Positions 1 through 9,184 of a stretch of 44,517 nucleotides of DNA are shown piece by piece. This stretch comes from Planctomycetaceae bacterium (lineage in GTDB: Bacteria > Planctomycetota > Planctomycetia > Pirellulales > Pirellulaceae), in assembly GCA_002862205.1 (NCBI GenBank), contig PKCN01000143.1, positions 1-44,517 on the forward strand, in the 5' to 3' direction. A program made the position numbers and the translations under genes. The notes below the pieces were generated by a model, which was given only the letters and a program-made list of their open reading frames with translations, did no database searches and was not told the origin of the DNA. Positions within the stretch are counted from its first letter, which is position 1, and each line of letters starts with the position of its first letter.

Positions 1-51
1 AGTGATAGTGATAATGCAGTGTCCGCAACAACGTTCTGCTGCCCGGCGTGA

Positions 52-1782
52 TTATGGGCTACCCGCAACAACCCCGGGTTGCCGATTTCGGTTTGCGATG
101 CTGCTTCCCGTTGGTGTGGTGGCATGGAAGTGTTCCATGGCCCGTTGCAAAACGGTGTCTTCATGGTCCGACGTCAATTCGCCGGCTTCGTTGGGGCGTG
201 CTGCGATGTAGCTTGGCTGCACTTCAATGGTAGGGATGACACCGTTGCGGCTGATTGCCCGTCCGCTGGGTGAGTAGAACTTGGCAGTCGTAATGCAGAG
301 CCCAAACTTGGCGGCGTCCATTCTGAAAATGCCTTGCACACTGCCTTTGCCATAACTGGTCTCACCAATGATCGCTCCTCGCTTACTATCGGCGATTGCC
401 CCTGCGAAAATCTCGCTAGCGCTGGCGCTGTCGTTGTCGATCAGAACAACCAAAGGCACACTCCATGTGTTGGTAGCGTGGGCCCTGTACTCAAAGTTTT
501 CTCGAGCATTGCGTCCCCGAGTCGTGACGATTTTCCCTGATTGCAGAAAGCGATCAGCGACTTCAACAGCCGCCGAGAGCAGGCCGCCGGGGTTGCCGCG
601 AAGGTCAATGATGAGCGACTTCATGCCCTGTTTGTGGAGGTCTCGAAGTGCACGTTCGACGTCGCGAGTCGTCGTTTTCTGAAAGTTGGTCAGCCGCAAG
701 TAACCGACCCGCTTATCGACGTTGACGAATCGCACATTCTCCACACAGGGAACTTCAACACGTCGTCGCTGTACTGACATGTCGCGGGGCTGATCGTCTT
801 TCCCAATCACGGTTAATGATACGTAGGTATGCTCCAAGCCACGAAGCAGGTCAGCCACGACCTCGGGAGACACGTTGTCGGTGCGAGCATTCTCCACACG
901 CACGATTCGTTCTCCGGGGAGAATCCCGGCTTCTTGAGCGGGGCCCTTGGGGATCACGGATAGGATTTGGAGAGAATCACCAGTCGTCTTCAGTTCAATT
1001 CCGAGTCCTACAAAATTTCCCTCAATGTTGGAAAACATCTCGTCGAGTTGGTTGGGAGACAACAGGCGAGTGTAGGGATCAAGTGTGGAGACTGTCCCTC
1101 CCAGAAACTCCAGTACGGTTGCTGTTCCCGAAAGGCCAAGTTCCCGTTGAGCGATTTGAGCGACAAAGGCAACCGTGCCACGAAGATCAAATCGGGTCGC
1201 TGTGCTGCGATTTCTTGTTTTGCGGTGGATCGACTGACGGAATGCTTCAATCCGTTCCGCTGGAGCATTTGCCAGCATCCGCCCGACAAATTTTTCCTCG
1301 GTCAGCGCGACTTCCAGAGCGGCGGTGCCATGGATCATGATCCGTTGCCAGTCGACAGTGTCGACATAGTGCGTATTCAGGTTTGCCAACACTTCCGAAT
1401 ACAAATCAAGTGCCTGGCTGGTACTAAGTTCACGAACCGAGGCGAGGAAGCTTTCGTCCTGGTAGCGGCGATTCACATCGTAATGAAGTCGGCTGATGAT
1501 CAGTCGTTGGTAGAGCGTTGCGTTTTTGGGAAAGTCCCGAGAGGCGGATTCGTAATGGCGGACCGCTTCGCTCCAAAGCTGTTCCTTTTCCATTTCGAGA
1601 CCCTGGCTCAGCGCCTTGGCCTGCTGATCGGCCTGTTGATCAGCCTGTGGCTCTCTCATCTCAACCGGAGCCGCTTGCGATACCACTTGGGCATAGCCAG
1701 AGGTAGCAAGATAGAAACAGACCAGCCCGGCGGTCAGTCGTGCCAGGAAGGGGCGAGGTTTGACTCTTGGGAGTAGACCCAT
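52..1782 (-). CDS. Secreted S41 family carboxy-terminal processing protease (CtpA/Tsp-like) with PDZ domain
   Basis: A periplasmic serine protease of family S41, which trims or degrades proteins from their C-termini. With the start at the ATG at 1782 the product is 576 aa and begins with a basic n-region and a hydrophobic stretch ending in YAQ, a plausible signal peptide. An uncharacterised helical region with an imperfect QADQQADQ repeat follows, then a PDZ domain (about residues 255-340, FVGLGIEL) and the S41 core. The nucleophile is the middle Ser of SASASE (about S454) and the general base is Lys in YGKGS (about K479); their 25-residue spacing is that of Tsp/CtpA. Upstream GTG (1824) and ATG (1803) starts are possible but neither has a Shine-Dalgarno or improves the signal peptide. 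The gene is divergent from the hydrolase at 2311. The family assignment is firm; the substrate is unknown. Confidence 0.93.
   Translation of the reverse strand: MGLLPRVKPRPFLARLTAGLVCFYLATSGYAQVVSQAAPVEMREPQADQQADQQAKALSQGLEMEKEQLWSEAVRHYESASRDFPKNATLYQRLIISRLHYDVNRRYQDESFLASVRELSTSQALDLYSEVLANLNTHYVDTVDWQRIMIHGTAALEVALTEEKFVGRMLANAPAERIEAFRQSIHRKTRNRSTATRFDLRGTVAFVAQIAQRELGLSGTATVLEFLGGTVSTLDPYTRLLSPNQLDEMFSNIEGNFVGLGIELKTTGDSLQILSVIPKGPAQEAGILPGERIVRVENARTDNVSPEVVADLLRGLEHTYVSLTVIGKDDQPRDMSVQRRRVEVPCVENVRFVNVDKRVGYLRLTNFQKTTTRDVERALRDLHKQGMKSLIIDLRGNPGGLLSAAVEVADRFLQSGKIVTTRGRNARENFEYRAHATNTWSVPLVVLIDNDSASASEIFAGAIADSKRGAIIGETSYGKGSVQGIFRMDAAKFGLCITTAKFYSPSGRAISRNGVIPTIEVQPSYIAARPNEAGELTSDHEDTVLQRAMEHFHATTPTGSSIANRNRQPGVVAGSP
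1621..1650. repeat. In-frame imperfect 12-bp tandem repeat in the S41 protease gene
   Basis: Two 12-bp units (1621-1632 and 1633-1644, differing at two bases) and a partial third encode QADQ-like repeats just after the signal peptide. The unit length preserves the frame. Confidence 0.7.
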
Positions 1783-2310
1783 GCGTACGTATCCGACGAG
1801 CATCTTGGGGGAGGGGAGGTCCACGGACGTGTTGATTGGGATGTCCGTTTCACGGCCTTGCAGCGATGCTCACAACACTCGGCCATGGGAATATAGGTCA
1901 CAAAAAGTGCCTGGTCAAAAACCAATCTGACGGCCAATCCGGATAGATACCGTGATCTGCATAGACCGAACCTGGGCCAAACAGTGAGGACGGTTTTTCC
2001 GGTGATGCGTCCCAAAAAAATGGTCGCAACTCAGGGAAACAAGACGGTGGGTTTCACGTCTCGTTTCACAACGGGCCGATGCGCTTCCCGGCGCTTGAAG
2101 CGACAAATTCAATGTCGCGGCTTCTCGAAAATAATAGGCATTGTCCACTTCGTAGACAACGAGTTGAACGGCAGAAATTACGTTTTGAGGAACATGAGTT
2201 GACAGCGATCCAAGTTCCTTTCTACCGTCAGCCAGGACGCGAACCGGCGTTGCTGTGGGGGGAATTCAAAAACCTGCAGACCACCGAAGAAAATATCAAC
2301 TGATCGCTGT
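1783..2310. other. Intergenic region between divergent S41 protease and hydrolase genes
   Basis: About 530 nt with no ORF I can support. It must carry the promoters of the two divergent genes, but I see no convincing -35/-10 pair or operator. Confidence 0.5.
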
Positions 2311-4611
2311 ATGAACAGGGAACCGAAAGGTCCAACTTTGAGGATGAAAGCGAATTCCCGTTTGGGGAGCCTTTGCAATGCGCATCGGGGCGAGTTCGAA
2401 GCCCACGGTAAGTTGCTGGCCCGTCAAGCCTCAGCGGTTCCATCTTGTTTTGTTTCCCTGCCGTACCGAAGCTCCAAAATCTGGCAGCGATGCAACCCGC
2501 TGGGATATGCAGTTCTGCAAAATACAGGTCTGAAAAATACAGGTCTGAAAAATACCGCTTTACGATGGAAGGATCCACAACAACCAACTCTCCGACATCG
2601 ATTTGCTTTGCTGGTGCAGGTTTTGTTGTTGATCGTGATTGGATTGAGCACTGGTTGCACCACAACTCGTTATCTCTCAATGCGAAGTGTTCGTGAGAAC
2701 GCCTTGGCGAGCAGTCTGGGGTTGGGTGGCAAAGAGGGGCCAGGGATCAGTGCACGCACCTTGCACACGCTACGCCGATTTGCGTTGGAGGATCGTTACG
2801 AGGCTGATCCGAGTCAATGTTTTGCCCACATTCGTCAAAGAGTCAATGAGCATCCTGATTCAGACTTGATTTATGCACTCAGTGAGCTTTCGTACGTCGA
2901 GGGCAAGAGGGCCGAGCAGGAGGGGCGACTGGGTGATGCATTGAATCATTTCGGAATTTCACTCACCAATAGTTACGACTATCTTTTCAGTGATGATTTG
3001 GAAGATACCCGTAATGCATATGATCCCCAATTTCGAGCCGTGTGTGATCTTTACAACGAGTCGCTTGAGGATACTCTGCGTCTACTGTGCACGGACAACA
3101 AAATTGAGCCGGGCAAGACCTATCGAATTGAAACGCCGGATCGTGAGTTCATTGTTCGTGCGGAGGTACGTGGTCAGTGGGCGGCAGATGAATTTGACCA
3201 TTATGAGTTTGTGAGCGATTACGAGATAGAAACCTTGCGGAATCGTCACACCACGTTTGGTTTAGGTGTACCTTTGATCGCAGTCCGAAAGCCACCAACA
3301 AACGCCGATGATCGGGAGAAATATTATGCCGAAGGCCTCAGCTATGCTGTGACGGCGCTGATGCGATGCGTGGAGCCAACAGATGGTTCGCGGACCGGGG
3401 AAGCCAGCCACTGCGTGCTGGAATTCTTTGATCCACTGACGGCAAATCAGATTCATCTGGGTGATAAATGGGTGCCGTTGGAGACCGATCTGACAGCTCC
3501 CTTGGCCTTCTTTCTTGATAGCCCCGAATTTCGGCAACGCAACAAGGCCACGGAGGGCTTGTTGAATCCCAACGATTTGCAGAAAAAACGCGGGCTCTAC
3601 ATGCTGGAACCCTATGATCCAGATCGGATTCCGGTCTTGATGGTGCATGGGCTTTGGTCCAGCCCCATGACTTGGATGGACATGTTCAATGATTTGAGGA
3701 GTTTCCCGGAGATTCGGGAGCGTTATCAGTTCTGGTTCTATTTGTACCCCTCAGGCCAGCCTTTCTGGAATAGCGCCACCGAGTTGCGCCGCGATTTGCA
3801 GGATTTGCGGACCGCATTTGATCCCACCCAGCAAGATCAGATGATGGATCAAATGGTGCTTGTTGGGCATAGCATGGGGGGCCTCGTCAGTCGGCTTCAG
3901 ACGATCGAAAGCGGCGACGATTTCTGGCGGAGCATCAGTTATGAAGAAGCAGGGACTGCTGCGGAGGCGTTGAAGAAAATCAAGGGGCCCAATACCGAGC
4001 GTCATAAACTTGTCAGCACCCTGTTCTTCAAACCAAATGATTCCATCCGTCGGGTAGTTACCATCGGTACGCCGCACCGCGGTAGTGACTTTGCCAACGA
4101 CTACACCCGCTGGCTGGCTCGCAAATTCATCAAACTGCCCGCCATGGCAGTGATGTCCGGGAATCGATTGGTGTCAGAAAATCGAAGCTTGTTCCGAGAT
4201 ACCGATTTGCTCACGGTTTCAAACGCCATCGATTCACTGGCGCCTGATTCTCCGATTTTTCCCGTCATGTTGCGGGCCAAATCATCGCCAAACGTCAAGT
4301 ATCACAATATTGTCGGGATCACCGAAAGTTCCTTTACCTCCGGCAATGGTGACGGTGTTGTCGATTTCCAAAGCGCCACGATGGAGGATGTGGAGAGCGA
4401 GCTGATTGTTGATGCTCCCCATACCACCATTCACATGATCAGCAAGACGATTTTTGAAGTTCGCCGTATTCTACTGGAACACCTGCATGATGTTGATTCC
4501 GGCGATCGCGTGGCGCGGCGCGGTCAGCATCTGCTGAGACCAGCAGTGATGCAACTCAACAACAAGCAAAAAGATGTAAACTCTCGTGTACCCGTCGTGA
4601 TCACACGATAA
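2311..4611 (+). CDS. Alpha/beta hydrolase (lipase/esterase-like), probable lipoprotein
   Basis: A serine hydrolase with the alpha/beta fold, probably an envelope lipase or esterase. In the longest frame (766 aa) the oxyanion motif VHGLW lies at residues 445-449, the nucleophile elbow GHSMGG at 519-524 (Ser521) and a C-terminal DAPHTTIH could supply the catalytic His. A hydrophobic segment followed by GLSTGC (Cys116) looks like a lipoprotein signal, which would make the lipid-attached Cys the mature N-terminus. The start is doubtful: about 95 residues of non-conserved-looking sequence precede that signal, with no strong Shine-Dalgarno at 2311 or at the second ATG (2344). A later non-ATG start near 2590-2620 would fit a lipoprotein better. 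The N-terminal part contains a 15-bp repeat. The substrate is unknown. Confidence 0.85.
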   Translation: MNREPKGPTLRMKANSRLGSLCNAHRGEFEAHGKLLARQASAVPSCFVSLPYRSSKIWQRCNPLGYAVLQNTGLKNTGLKNTALRWKDPQQPTLRHRFALLVQVLLLIVIGLSTGCTTTRYLSMRSVRENALASSLGLGGKEGPGISARTLHTLRRFALEDRYEADPSQCFAHIRQRVNEHPDSDLIYALSELSYVEGKRAEQEGRLGDALNHFGISLTNSYDYLFSDDLEDTRNAYDPQFRAVCDLYNESLEDTLRLLCTDNKIEPGKTYRIETPDREFIVRAEVRGQWAADEFDHYEFVSDYEIETLRNRHTTFGLGVPLIAVRKPPTNADDREKYYAEGLSYAVTALMRCVEPTDGSRTGEASHCVLEFFDPLTANQIHLGDKWVPLETDLTAPLAFFLDSPEFRQRNKATEGLLNPNDLQKKRGLYMLEPYDPDRIPVLMVHGLWSSPMTWMDMFNDLRSFPEIRERYQFWFYLYPSGQPFWNSATELRRDLQDLRTAFDPTQQDQMMDQMVLVGHSMGGLVSRLQTIESGDDFWRSISYEEAGTAAEALKKIKGPNTERHKLVSTLFFKPNDSIRRVVTIGTPHRGSDFANDYTRWLARKFIKLPAMAVMSGNRLVSENRSLFRDTDLLTVSNAIDSLAPDSPIFPVMLRAKSSPNVKYHNIVGITESSFTSGNGDGVVDFQSATMEDVESELIVDAPHTTIHMISKTIFEVRRILLEHLHDVDSGDRVARRGQHLLRPAVMQLNNKQKDVNSRVPVVITR
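2521..2565. repeat. 15-bp tandem repeat, two perfect copies plus one degenerate
   Basis: Unit aatacaggtctgaaa at 2521-2535 and 2536-2550, with a diverged third copy at 2551-2565. In the hydrolase frame it reads NTGLK-NTGLK-NTALR. If the true start of that gene is further downstream, the repeat lies in its leader. Confidence 0.9.
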
Positions 4612-4614
4612 TAA

Positions 4615-5061
4615 TCACGTTGCTGAAACAAAAGCAGAAAGCGGGGCTCGCTTCGCATCTTCCATCGCAATGGATGGGTCTGCCGGCTTTACAAATGACG
4701 CTGGCGATTTTTCAGGACTCGTGTCACGTACCCGATTCCTGCTTCCCTGATTCCTGCTTCCCTGGCTTGTGCGGCTGGGCAGATTGGGGGCACTTGTGCT
4801 GCTGCTTGCTGCAGCAAGACGATTGGTACTTGGCGTATGTTTTTCCTGTGCCTCTGGGCGAGCGAATACCTCTTCGCGTTCCACCGTCAGGTCTGGGGTA
4901 TCCGCGGTGTCTTTGGCGGCCAATTCTCCGCGAACCACATGAATGTGTTTCGGGGCATCAATCCCGATCCGCACGCTGTTGCCACGAACTCTCACTAAAG
5001 TGATTTTGATTTCATTTCCAATCAAGATCTGTTCGTCTGCTTTCCTTGTAAGTACCAACAT
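4615..5061 (-). CDS. csrA: CsrA/RsmA carbon storage regulator with a long C-terminal extension
   Basis: An RNA-binding post-transcriptional regulator that binds GGA motifs in mRNA leaders. The ATG at 5061 is preceded by aaaggaa at 7-nt spacing, which decides the start. The first ~50 residues are a typical CsrA core: MLVLTRK start, GNEIKITLV, VRIGIDAPKHIHVVRGE. CsrA usually ends near residue 60-70, but this protein runs to 148 aa. The extra ~95 residues are rich in Ser, Pro, Arg and Lys, look disordered and include the in-frame repeat SRNQGSRN. The extension could be a protein- or RNA-binding tail. In many bacteria CsrA controls flagellar synthesis; an isolated fliG lies about 32 kb away, but no fliW is visible. 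The gene is divergent from the parvulin gene. Confidence 0.93.
   Translation of the reverse strand: MLVLTRKADEQILIGNEIKITLVRVRGNSVRIGIDAPKHIHVVRGELAAKDTADTPDLTVEREEVFARPEAQEKHTPSTNRLAAASSSTSAPNLPSRTSQGSRNQGSRNRVRDTSPEKSPASFVKPADPSIAMEDAKRAPLSAFVSAT
4734..4763. repeat. 15-bp perfect tandem repeat in the csrA tail
   Basis: Unit gattcctgcttccct at 4734-4748 and 4749-4763, inside the csrA extension, where it encodes the doubled GSRNQ/GSRNR stretch. The unit length keeps the frame. Confidence 0.9.
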
Positions 5062-5522
5062 GGCTGTTCCTTTGCCTGCATTAGTGGGGAGGTGTGTGAG
5101 GGTCAGTCGACCCTCGCTCTTTACGACTTCTGCTTCATGCATGGTTCGTGCCAATTGGAATTTTTAATTCGATGTTTTCTCTCAAAACAAACGATTTGCA
5201 ACGGATTACATCGAAACAGTGATTTGCGATTGGCGGAAATGAGCGACAACGCGGGGGTACCATGCAGCGGATTCGGTACGTCTTACAATCGTTTGTACAA
5301 ATGTCGGTCGCTGAAATGATAGCAACGCCGCATTGCCAGCAACGCCGCATTGCCAGTCATGCGGCTGTCGGCAATGAAGCCATTCGTCTTGAGGAAATCC
5401 GGGTGATTCTTTAGTCTTCGTGTGACCGTTGCACGAACAGAGTCCGTCCGGGGCATGGAGATTGCCGGCTGGCGGTGTGGAACGAGTCAGTGCAGACCCG
5501 AAACCGGTTCAAAGGAGTGACC
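5062..5522. other. Intergenic region between divergent csrA and parvulin genes
   Basis: About 460 nt without a supported gene. It holds the csrA Shine-Dalgarno, the 17-bp direct repeat at 5321-5354 and the Shine-Dalgarno aggag at 5512-5516 of the parvulin gene. Promoters for both genes should lie here, but I cannot define them by eye. Confidence 0.5.
5321..5354. repeat. 17-bp perfect tandem repeat
   Basis: Unit agcaacgccgcattgcc occurs twice back to back (5321-5337, 5338-5354) in the intergenic region upstream of the parvulin gene. Confidence 0.92.
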
Positions 5523-5525
5523 GTG

Positions 5526-7307
5526 ATGCCATTGCAATTTGCCCGAAACCAAGCCCGCCTGAAATCCGTGCGATTTTGGTTGCTTGTTTTCTCGATGACC
5601 CTGTTTGCTGCTGTGATGTCAGAGCGAGCTGAGGGTCAGGAAACCAATAACGTTGTCGCTGTTGCTAACGCTGAGCCGATCACTCGCAAGACTTTGGCCG
5701 ATGAGTCAGTCAAGCGTTACGGTCAGGGAGTGTTGGACAATATGGTGAACCGTCAATTGATCATGCAGGAGTGTGTGAATCGTGGCGTTGAGGTCACCAA
5801 TCAGGAGGTGAGTGATGAGATCCGTCGTTTGGCGGCGAAATTTGGTTTATCGTTGGAAAGTTACTTGCAGTTATTGCAGGAAGAACGCGACATCACGCCA
5901 GGCCAGTACAGCCGTGAAATCGTTTGGCCAATGCTTGCCTTGCGTCGGTTGGTTTCTGACAAGGTGAAGGTCAGTGAAGAGGAATTCAATCGGGCATATG
6001 TCGCCCAGTTTGGTGAGGCGGTCAAGTGTCGCTTGATCATGGTTGCTCAACGAGCCCGGGCCTTGGAGTTGCATGAGCAGGCCAAAGCGGCTCCTGAACA
6101 ATTCGCCATTTTCGCCAAAAAGTTCAGTGAAGACGAATCCAGTGCAAGTGTTGGTGGATTGATTCCACCGATCCGAAGATACAGCGGTGACACACGGCTT
6201 GAGGATGCCGCGTTTGCTTTGCAGACGGGTGATGTTTCCGATGTCCTGCAGCTTGGTGATCAATGGATCTTTCTTCAGGCAGTGCGTCGGATTCCGGCTT
6301 CGAGGCCCAGTCCCCAAGCCTTACCTGCGATTCGCGAGCAGATCAGTGACCGGATTCGTGATGAAAAAATGCGGGGTGCATCAGCTGAGTTATTCACAGG
6401 ACTTCAAACAGAAGCAAAAGTGATCAAAGTGCTGGGCAATCCCGAGTTGAGTCAGCAGTATCCAGGTATTGCAGCGGTGATCAACGGCGAGAAACTGATG
6501 GTTTCACTGGTGGCAGCTGAGTGCATCAAGCGTCATGGTCCAGAGGTGTTGAAAGGCGAAATTAACCGAACATTATTACGTCAGGCTCTTCGTGCCGCGA
6601 AGAAACAAGTCACGCAGCAGGATCTTCAGGCCGAGGTTGCCAACGCTGCGACTCGTTACGGGTATGTGACCGCGGATGGTAAAGCGGATATGACAACCTG
6701 GCTGGAGTCAGTCACGGCATCAGGTGAAACCTCGGAACAGGTGTATATCGCCGATGCGGTGTGGCCCAGTGTTGCGTTGAGGAAACTGGTTGAAGACGAG
6801 GTGGCGTTGACCGAGACGGATTTGGAGCAGGGTTTTCAGTCTGCTTATGGTCCACGTGTCGAGGTGTTGGCAATTGTTCTGTCGGACCAACGCAGTGCAC
6901 AAAAGTTGTGGGAAATGGCCCGTGACAATCCAACGGATGAGTTTTTTGGAAGGCTTGCTGAGCAATACAGTGTTGAGCCTGTTTCTTCGAGTAATTTGGG
7001 TAAGGTTCCACCGATCAGAAAGTATGGTGGGCAGCCTGCCATCGAGAAGGAAGCATTCGGTTTGAAGGCCGGCGAGCTAAGTGGAATCATTGCCACTGGC
7101 GGCAAGTACTTGATCCTACGTTGCCAAGGTTTCACCGAATCGGTTGTCACTGACCCTGCGGTCGTCCGTGAGGAACTGGTACGTGATCTCACTGAAACGA
7201 GGCGAAATAAGGCGATGGCAGATCGTTTCGAAAAGATTATCGACGAATCCGAAGTTGATAATTTTCTTGAGGCGGCCAAGACTCCCAAGGTTGCAAGCCG
7301 TCCATAG
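5526..7307 (+). CDS. Secreted double parvulin-type peptidyl-prolyl isomerase (SurA/PpiC-like)
   Basis: A periplasmic foldase of 593 aa that isomerises peptidyl-prolyl bonds or chaperones exported proteins. The ATG at 5526 (or the GTG at 5523) follows aggag at 5512-5516. A signal peptide with hydrophobic core WLLVFSMTLFAAV ends near the EGQ. The rest is two copies of one module: a SurA-N-like helical part (ANAEPITRK / INGEKLMVS, then IVWPMLALRRLV / AVWPSVALRKLV) followed by a parvulin domain (GGLIPPIRRYSG / LGKVPPIRKYGG, then FALQTGDVSDVL / FGLKAGELSGII). The tandem duplication is unlike SurA, which has one N-domain and two adjacent parvulin domains. A strong terminator follows, so the gene is probably monocistronic. 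Confidence 0.9.
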   Translation: MPLQFARNQARLKSVRFWLLVFSMTLFAAVMSERAEGQETNNVVAVANAEPITRKTLADESVKRYGQGVLDNMVNRQLIMQECVNRGVEVTNQEVSDEIRRLAAKFGLSLESYLQLLQEERDITPGQYSREIVWPMLALRRLVSDKVKVSEEEFNRAYVAQFGEAVKCRLIMVAQRARALELHEQAKAAPEQFAIFAKKFSEDESSASVGGLIPPIRRYSGDTRLEDAAFALQTGDVSDVLQLGDQWIFLQAVRRIPASRPSPQALPAIREQISDRIRDEKMRGASAELFTGLQTEAKVIKVLGNPELSQQYPGIAAVINGEKLMVSLVAAECIKRHGPEVLKGEINRTLLRQALRAAKKQVTQQDLQAEVANAATRYGYVTADGKADMTTWLESVTASGETSEQVYIADAVWPSVALRKLVEDEVALTETDLEQGFQSAYGPRVEVLAIVLSDQRSAQKLWEMARDNPTDEFFGRLAEQYSVEPVSSSNLGKVPPIRKYGGQPAIEKEAFGLKAGELSGIIATGGKYLILRCQGFTESVVTDPAVVREELVRDLTETRRNKAMADRFEKIIDESEVDNFLEAAKTPKVASRP

Positions 7308-7343
7308 GTGAGGCATTGGGTGACGAAATGCACCGAAAACACG

Positions 7344-7373
7344 AAGCCCGGCCATTCAGGTCGGGCTTTTTTT
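7344..7373 (+). terminator. Rho-independent terminator of the parvulin gene
   Basis: A 10-bp stem (7344-7353 with 7359-7368, one G-T pair) closes a 5-nt loop and runs into seven T residues. It lies about 37 nt after the stop codon of the double-parvulin gene. Confidence 0.88.
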
Positions 7374-7552
7374 GTCAATGAAGTGGAAACTTTCGCCACA
7401 TTTGAGGTTACCACTGGGCGAAATGCGATGTCTGATCGACAATGCATGTCGGTGGAATGGGTGTCGCTGGCAGGCACCAAGTCAAACGCCGTGAGCGGTC
7501 TGCCGATCCAAGCAGTATTCCCGATACATTTTCTAACACGAATTATTTGATC

Positions 7553-8839
7553 ATGAGTGAATCGTTCAATATCGATGCACCCAATATCGATGCGCCCGCA
7601 ATCGATATGCCTACGACCGATCCGGTTCCGAAACCGTTCGAGGTAAACTTTGCATCACGGGTCGACCGTTTGCCTCCCTACATGTTTGGAAGGATCAACA
7701 ACTCGCTGTACCAGAAGCGGCGGGCGGGTGACGATGTGATTGATTTGGGAATGGGGAATCCATCTGATCCACCCGACCCGGTTGTCATTGAAAAATTGGC
7801 AGCAGCAGCTGCCGACGAGGGCAATCATGGCTACAGCAAGTCCAATGGGATTGTCAATCTGCGTCGGGAGGTGGCCAGTAAGTACTATCGAAAATACGGA
7901 GTACGTTTGGATCCGGATTCAGAAATCATCGCATGTCTGGGAAGCAAGGAGGGTTTTTCACACATGTGTCTGGCGCTGATGGGACCCGGCGATACCGCCA
8001 TGATTCCATCGCCGTATTTTCCCGTTCACATGTATGGTGTCATTCTGGCTTCCGGCAATGTCGTTTCTCTTGATGTTGCAGATCCGGATCGTTTTTTGCG
8101 AAACGTGGCTTACACGTGCGAGCAAATGGCTCCACGACCTAAAGTGCTGATTGTCAATTATCCCCATAATCCATCTTCAGCAGTGATCGAAGCGGACTTT
8201 TTTGTCGACGTGGTCCGGTTGGCAAAAAAGTATGGCTTTCTCGTGATCCATGACTTTGCCTACGCAGACGTGGCATTCGATGGGTATCAGCCGCCGAGTT
8301 TTCTTGCAGCACCTGGGGCAAAGGATGTGGGTGTCGAATTCACCACGATGAGCAAGGGCTACAACATGGCCGGTTGGCGTGTCGGCTTCTGTGCAGGGAA
8401 TGCTGATATGATCCGTGGGCTTGGAACCATCAAAGGGTATTACGATTACGGGATGTTTCAGGCAATACAAATTGCGGCCATTGTTGCCCTTCGCGAGACG
8501 GAGGCAAATGTGGAGCACCAGTCAGTCATTTATCAGGGGCGGCGCGACGTGCTGGTCAATGGATTGCGACGTTTGGGGTGGAAGGTAGAGTCCCCCAAGG
8601 CTGGAATGTTTGTCTGGGCGGAGGTGCCAGAGCCGTGGCGCGGTTCCATGAGCACCATGGATTTTGCCATGAAGTTACTTGAGCAGGGAAATGTTGCGGT
8701 CAGCCCGGGTAGCGGGTTTGGTACGGCTGGCGAGGGTTTCTTGAGGATGTCGTTGGTTGAGAATGAGCAACGCCTGCGGCAGGCGGTTCGGCAAATTGGC
8801 AAATGCTTGGTGAGTAAGGCCGCTGCCAGCGACGATTGA
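7553..8839 (+). CDS. alaC: Class I/II aminotransferase, AlaC-like (alanine/aspartate aminotransferase family)
   Basis: A cytoplasmic PLP-dependent fold-type I aminotransferase (428 aa from the ATG at 7553). Visible landmarks are GMGNPSDPP near the N-terminus, NYPHNPSSA (the usual NYPxNPT substrate/PLP loop), HDFAYAD with the PLP-pyridine Asp, and [16 protein letters not shown], in which K268 forms the Schiff base. The [10 protein letters not shown] block is close to that of E. coli AlaC and of LL-diaminopimelate aminotransferases, so alanine formation from pyruvate is the likeliest reaction, with other substrates possible. The N-terminus carries a non-enzymatic 15-bp repeat ([15 protein letters not shown]). 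The upstream frame from 7442 has no good initiation signals. The gene follows a terminator and appears to be transcribed on its own. Confidence 0.9.
   Translation: MSESFNIDAPNIDAPAIDMPTTDPVPKPFEVNFASRVDRLPPYMFGRINNSLYQKRRAGDDVIDLGMGNPSDPPDPVVIEKLAAAAADEGNHGYSKSNGIVNLRREVASKYYRKYGVRLDPDSEIIACLGSKEGFSHMCLALMGPGDTAMIPSPYFPVHMYGVILASGNVVSLDVADPDRFLRNVAYTCEQMAPRPKVLIVNYPHNPSSAVIEADFFVDVVRLAKKYGFLVIHDFAYADVAFDGYQPPSFLAAPGAKDVGVEFTTMSKGYNMAGWRVGFCAGNADMIRGLGTIKGYYDYGMFQAIQIAAIVALRETEANVEHQSVIYQGRRDVLVNGLRRLGWKVESPKAGMFVWAEVPEPWRGSMSTMDFAMKLLEQGNVAVSPGSGFGTAGEGFLRMSLVENEQRLRQAVRQIGKCLVSKAAASDD
7568..7612. repeat. Imperfect 15-bp tandem repeat at the start of the aminotransferase gene
   Basis: Copies at 7568-7582 and 7583-7597 differ at one base, and a diverged third follows at 7598-7612. 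They encode [10 protein letters not shown] and AIDMP in a leader segment ahead of the enzyme fold. Confidence 0.8.
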
Positions 8840-9184
8840 ACGTTTGGTGAAAACAGGCAGCGTCCCGAAGGAGTCCTGCTTTGAGATGGGATTCAGTGGG
8901 GGCAGCATCGTCAAGTCGATCGTCCGAACTACCCGACTCGTTGCTGTTGAGTATCCTGAGATAATCCACCGGTGACCTTGAACTGCGGTTTTTGAGGTGC
9001 AAATCGGAATTTGTACGCAACTTCTTGCCGTTTGGGTGTCGCAATGCCAGCGGCGAATAGCATTTCTGGTCACAATGGATTATCGTTTTGAGGTCCCCTG
9101 ACTCAATCGTTTTGCTCGGCTGAACGGGGTCCTGTCGATCCCCCACCGTCAATCCTGCCGTTCCGTTCCTACGCACGATACGCC
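8840..9184. other. Intergenic region before the secreted propeller gene
   Basis: About 345 nt between two plus-strand genes. I see no ORF, RNA gene, repeat or clear terminator in it. Confidence 0.5.

Noticed and set aside
967-1776. 269-codon plus-strand ORF
   Set aside because: Antisense to the S41 protease gene, which has clear catalytic motifs; no motif or ribosome binding site in the ORF.
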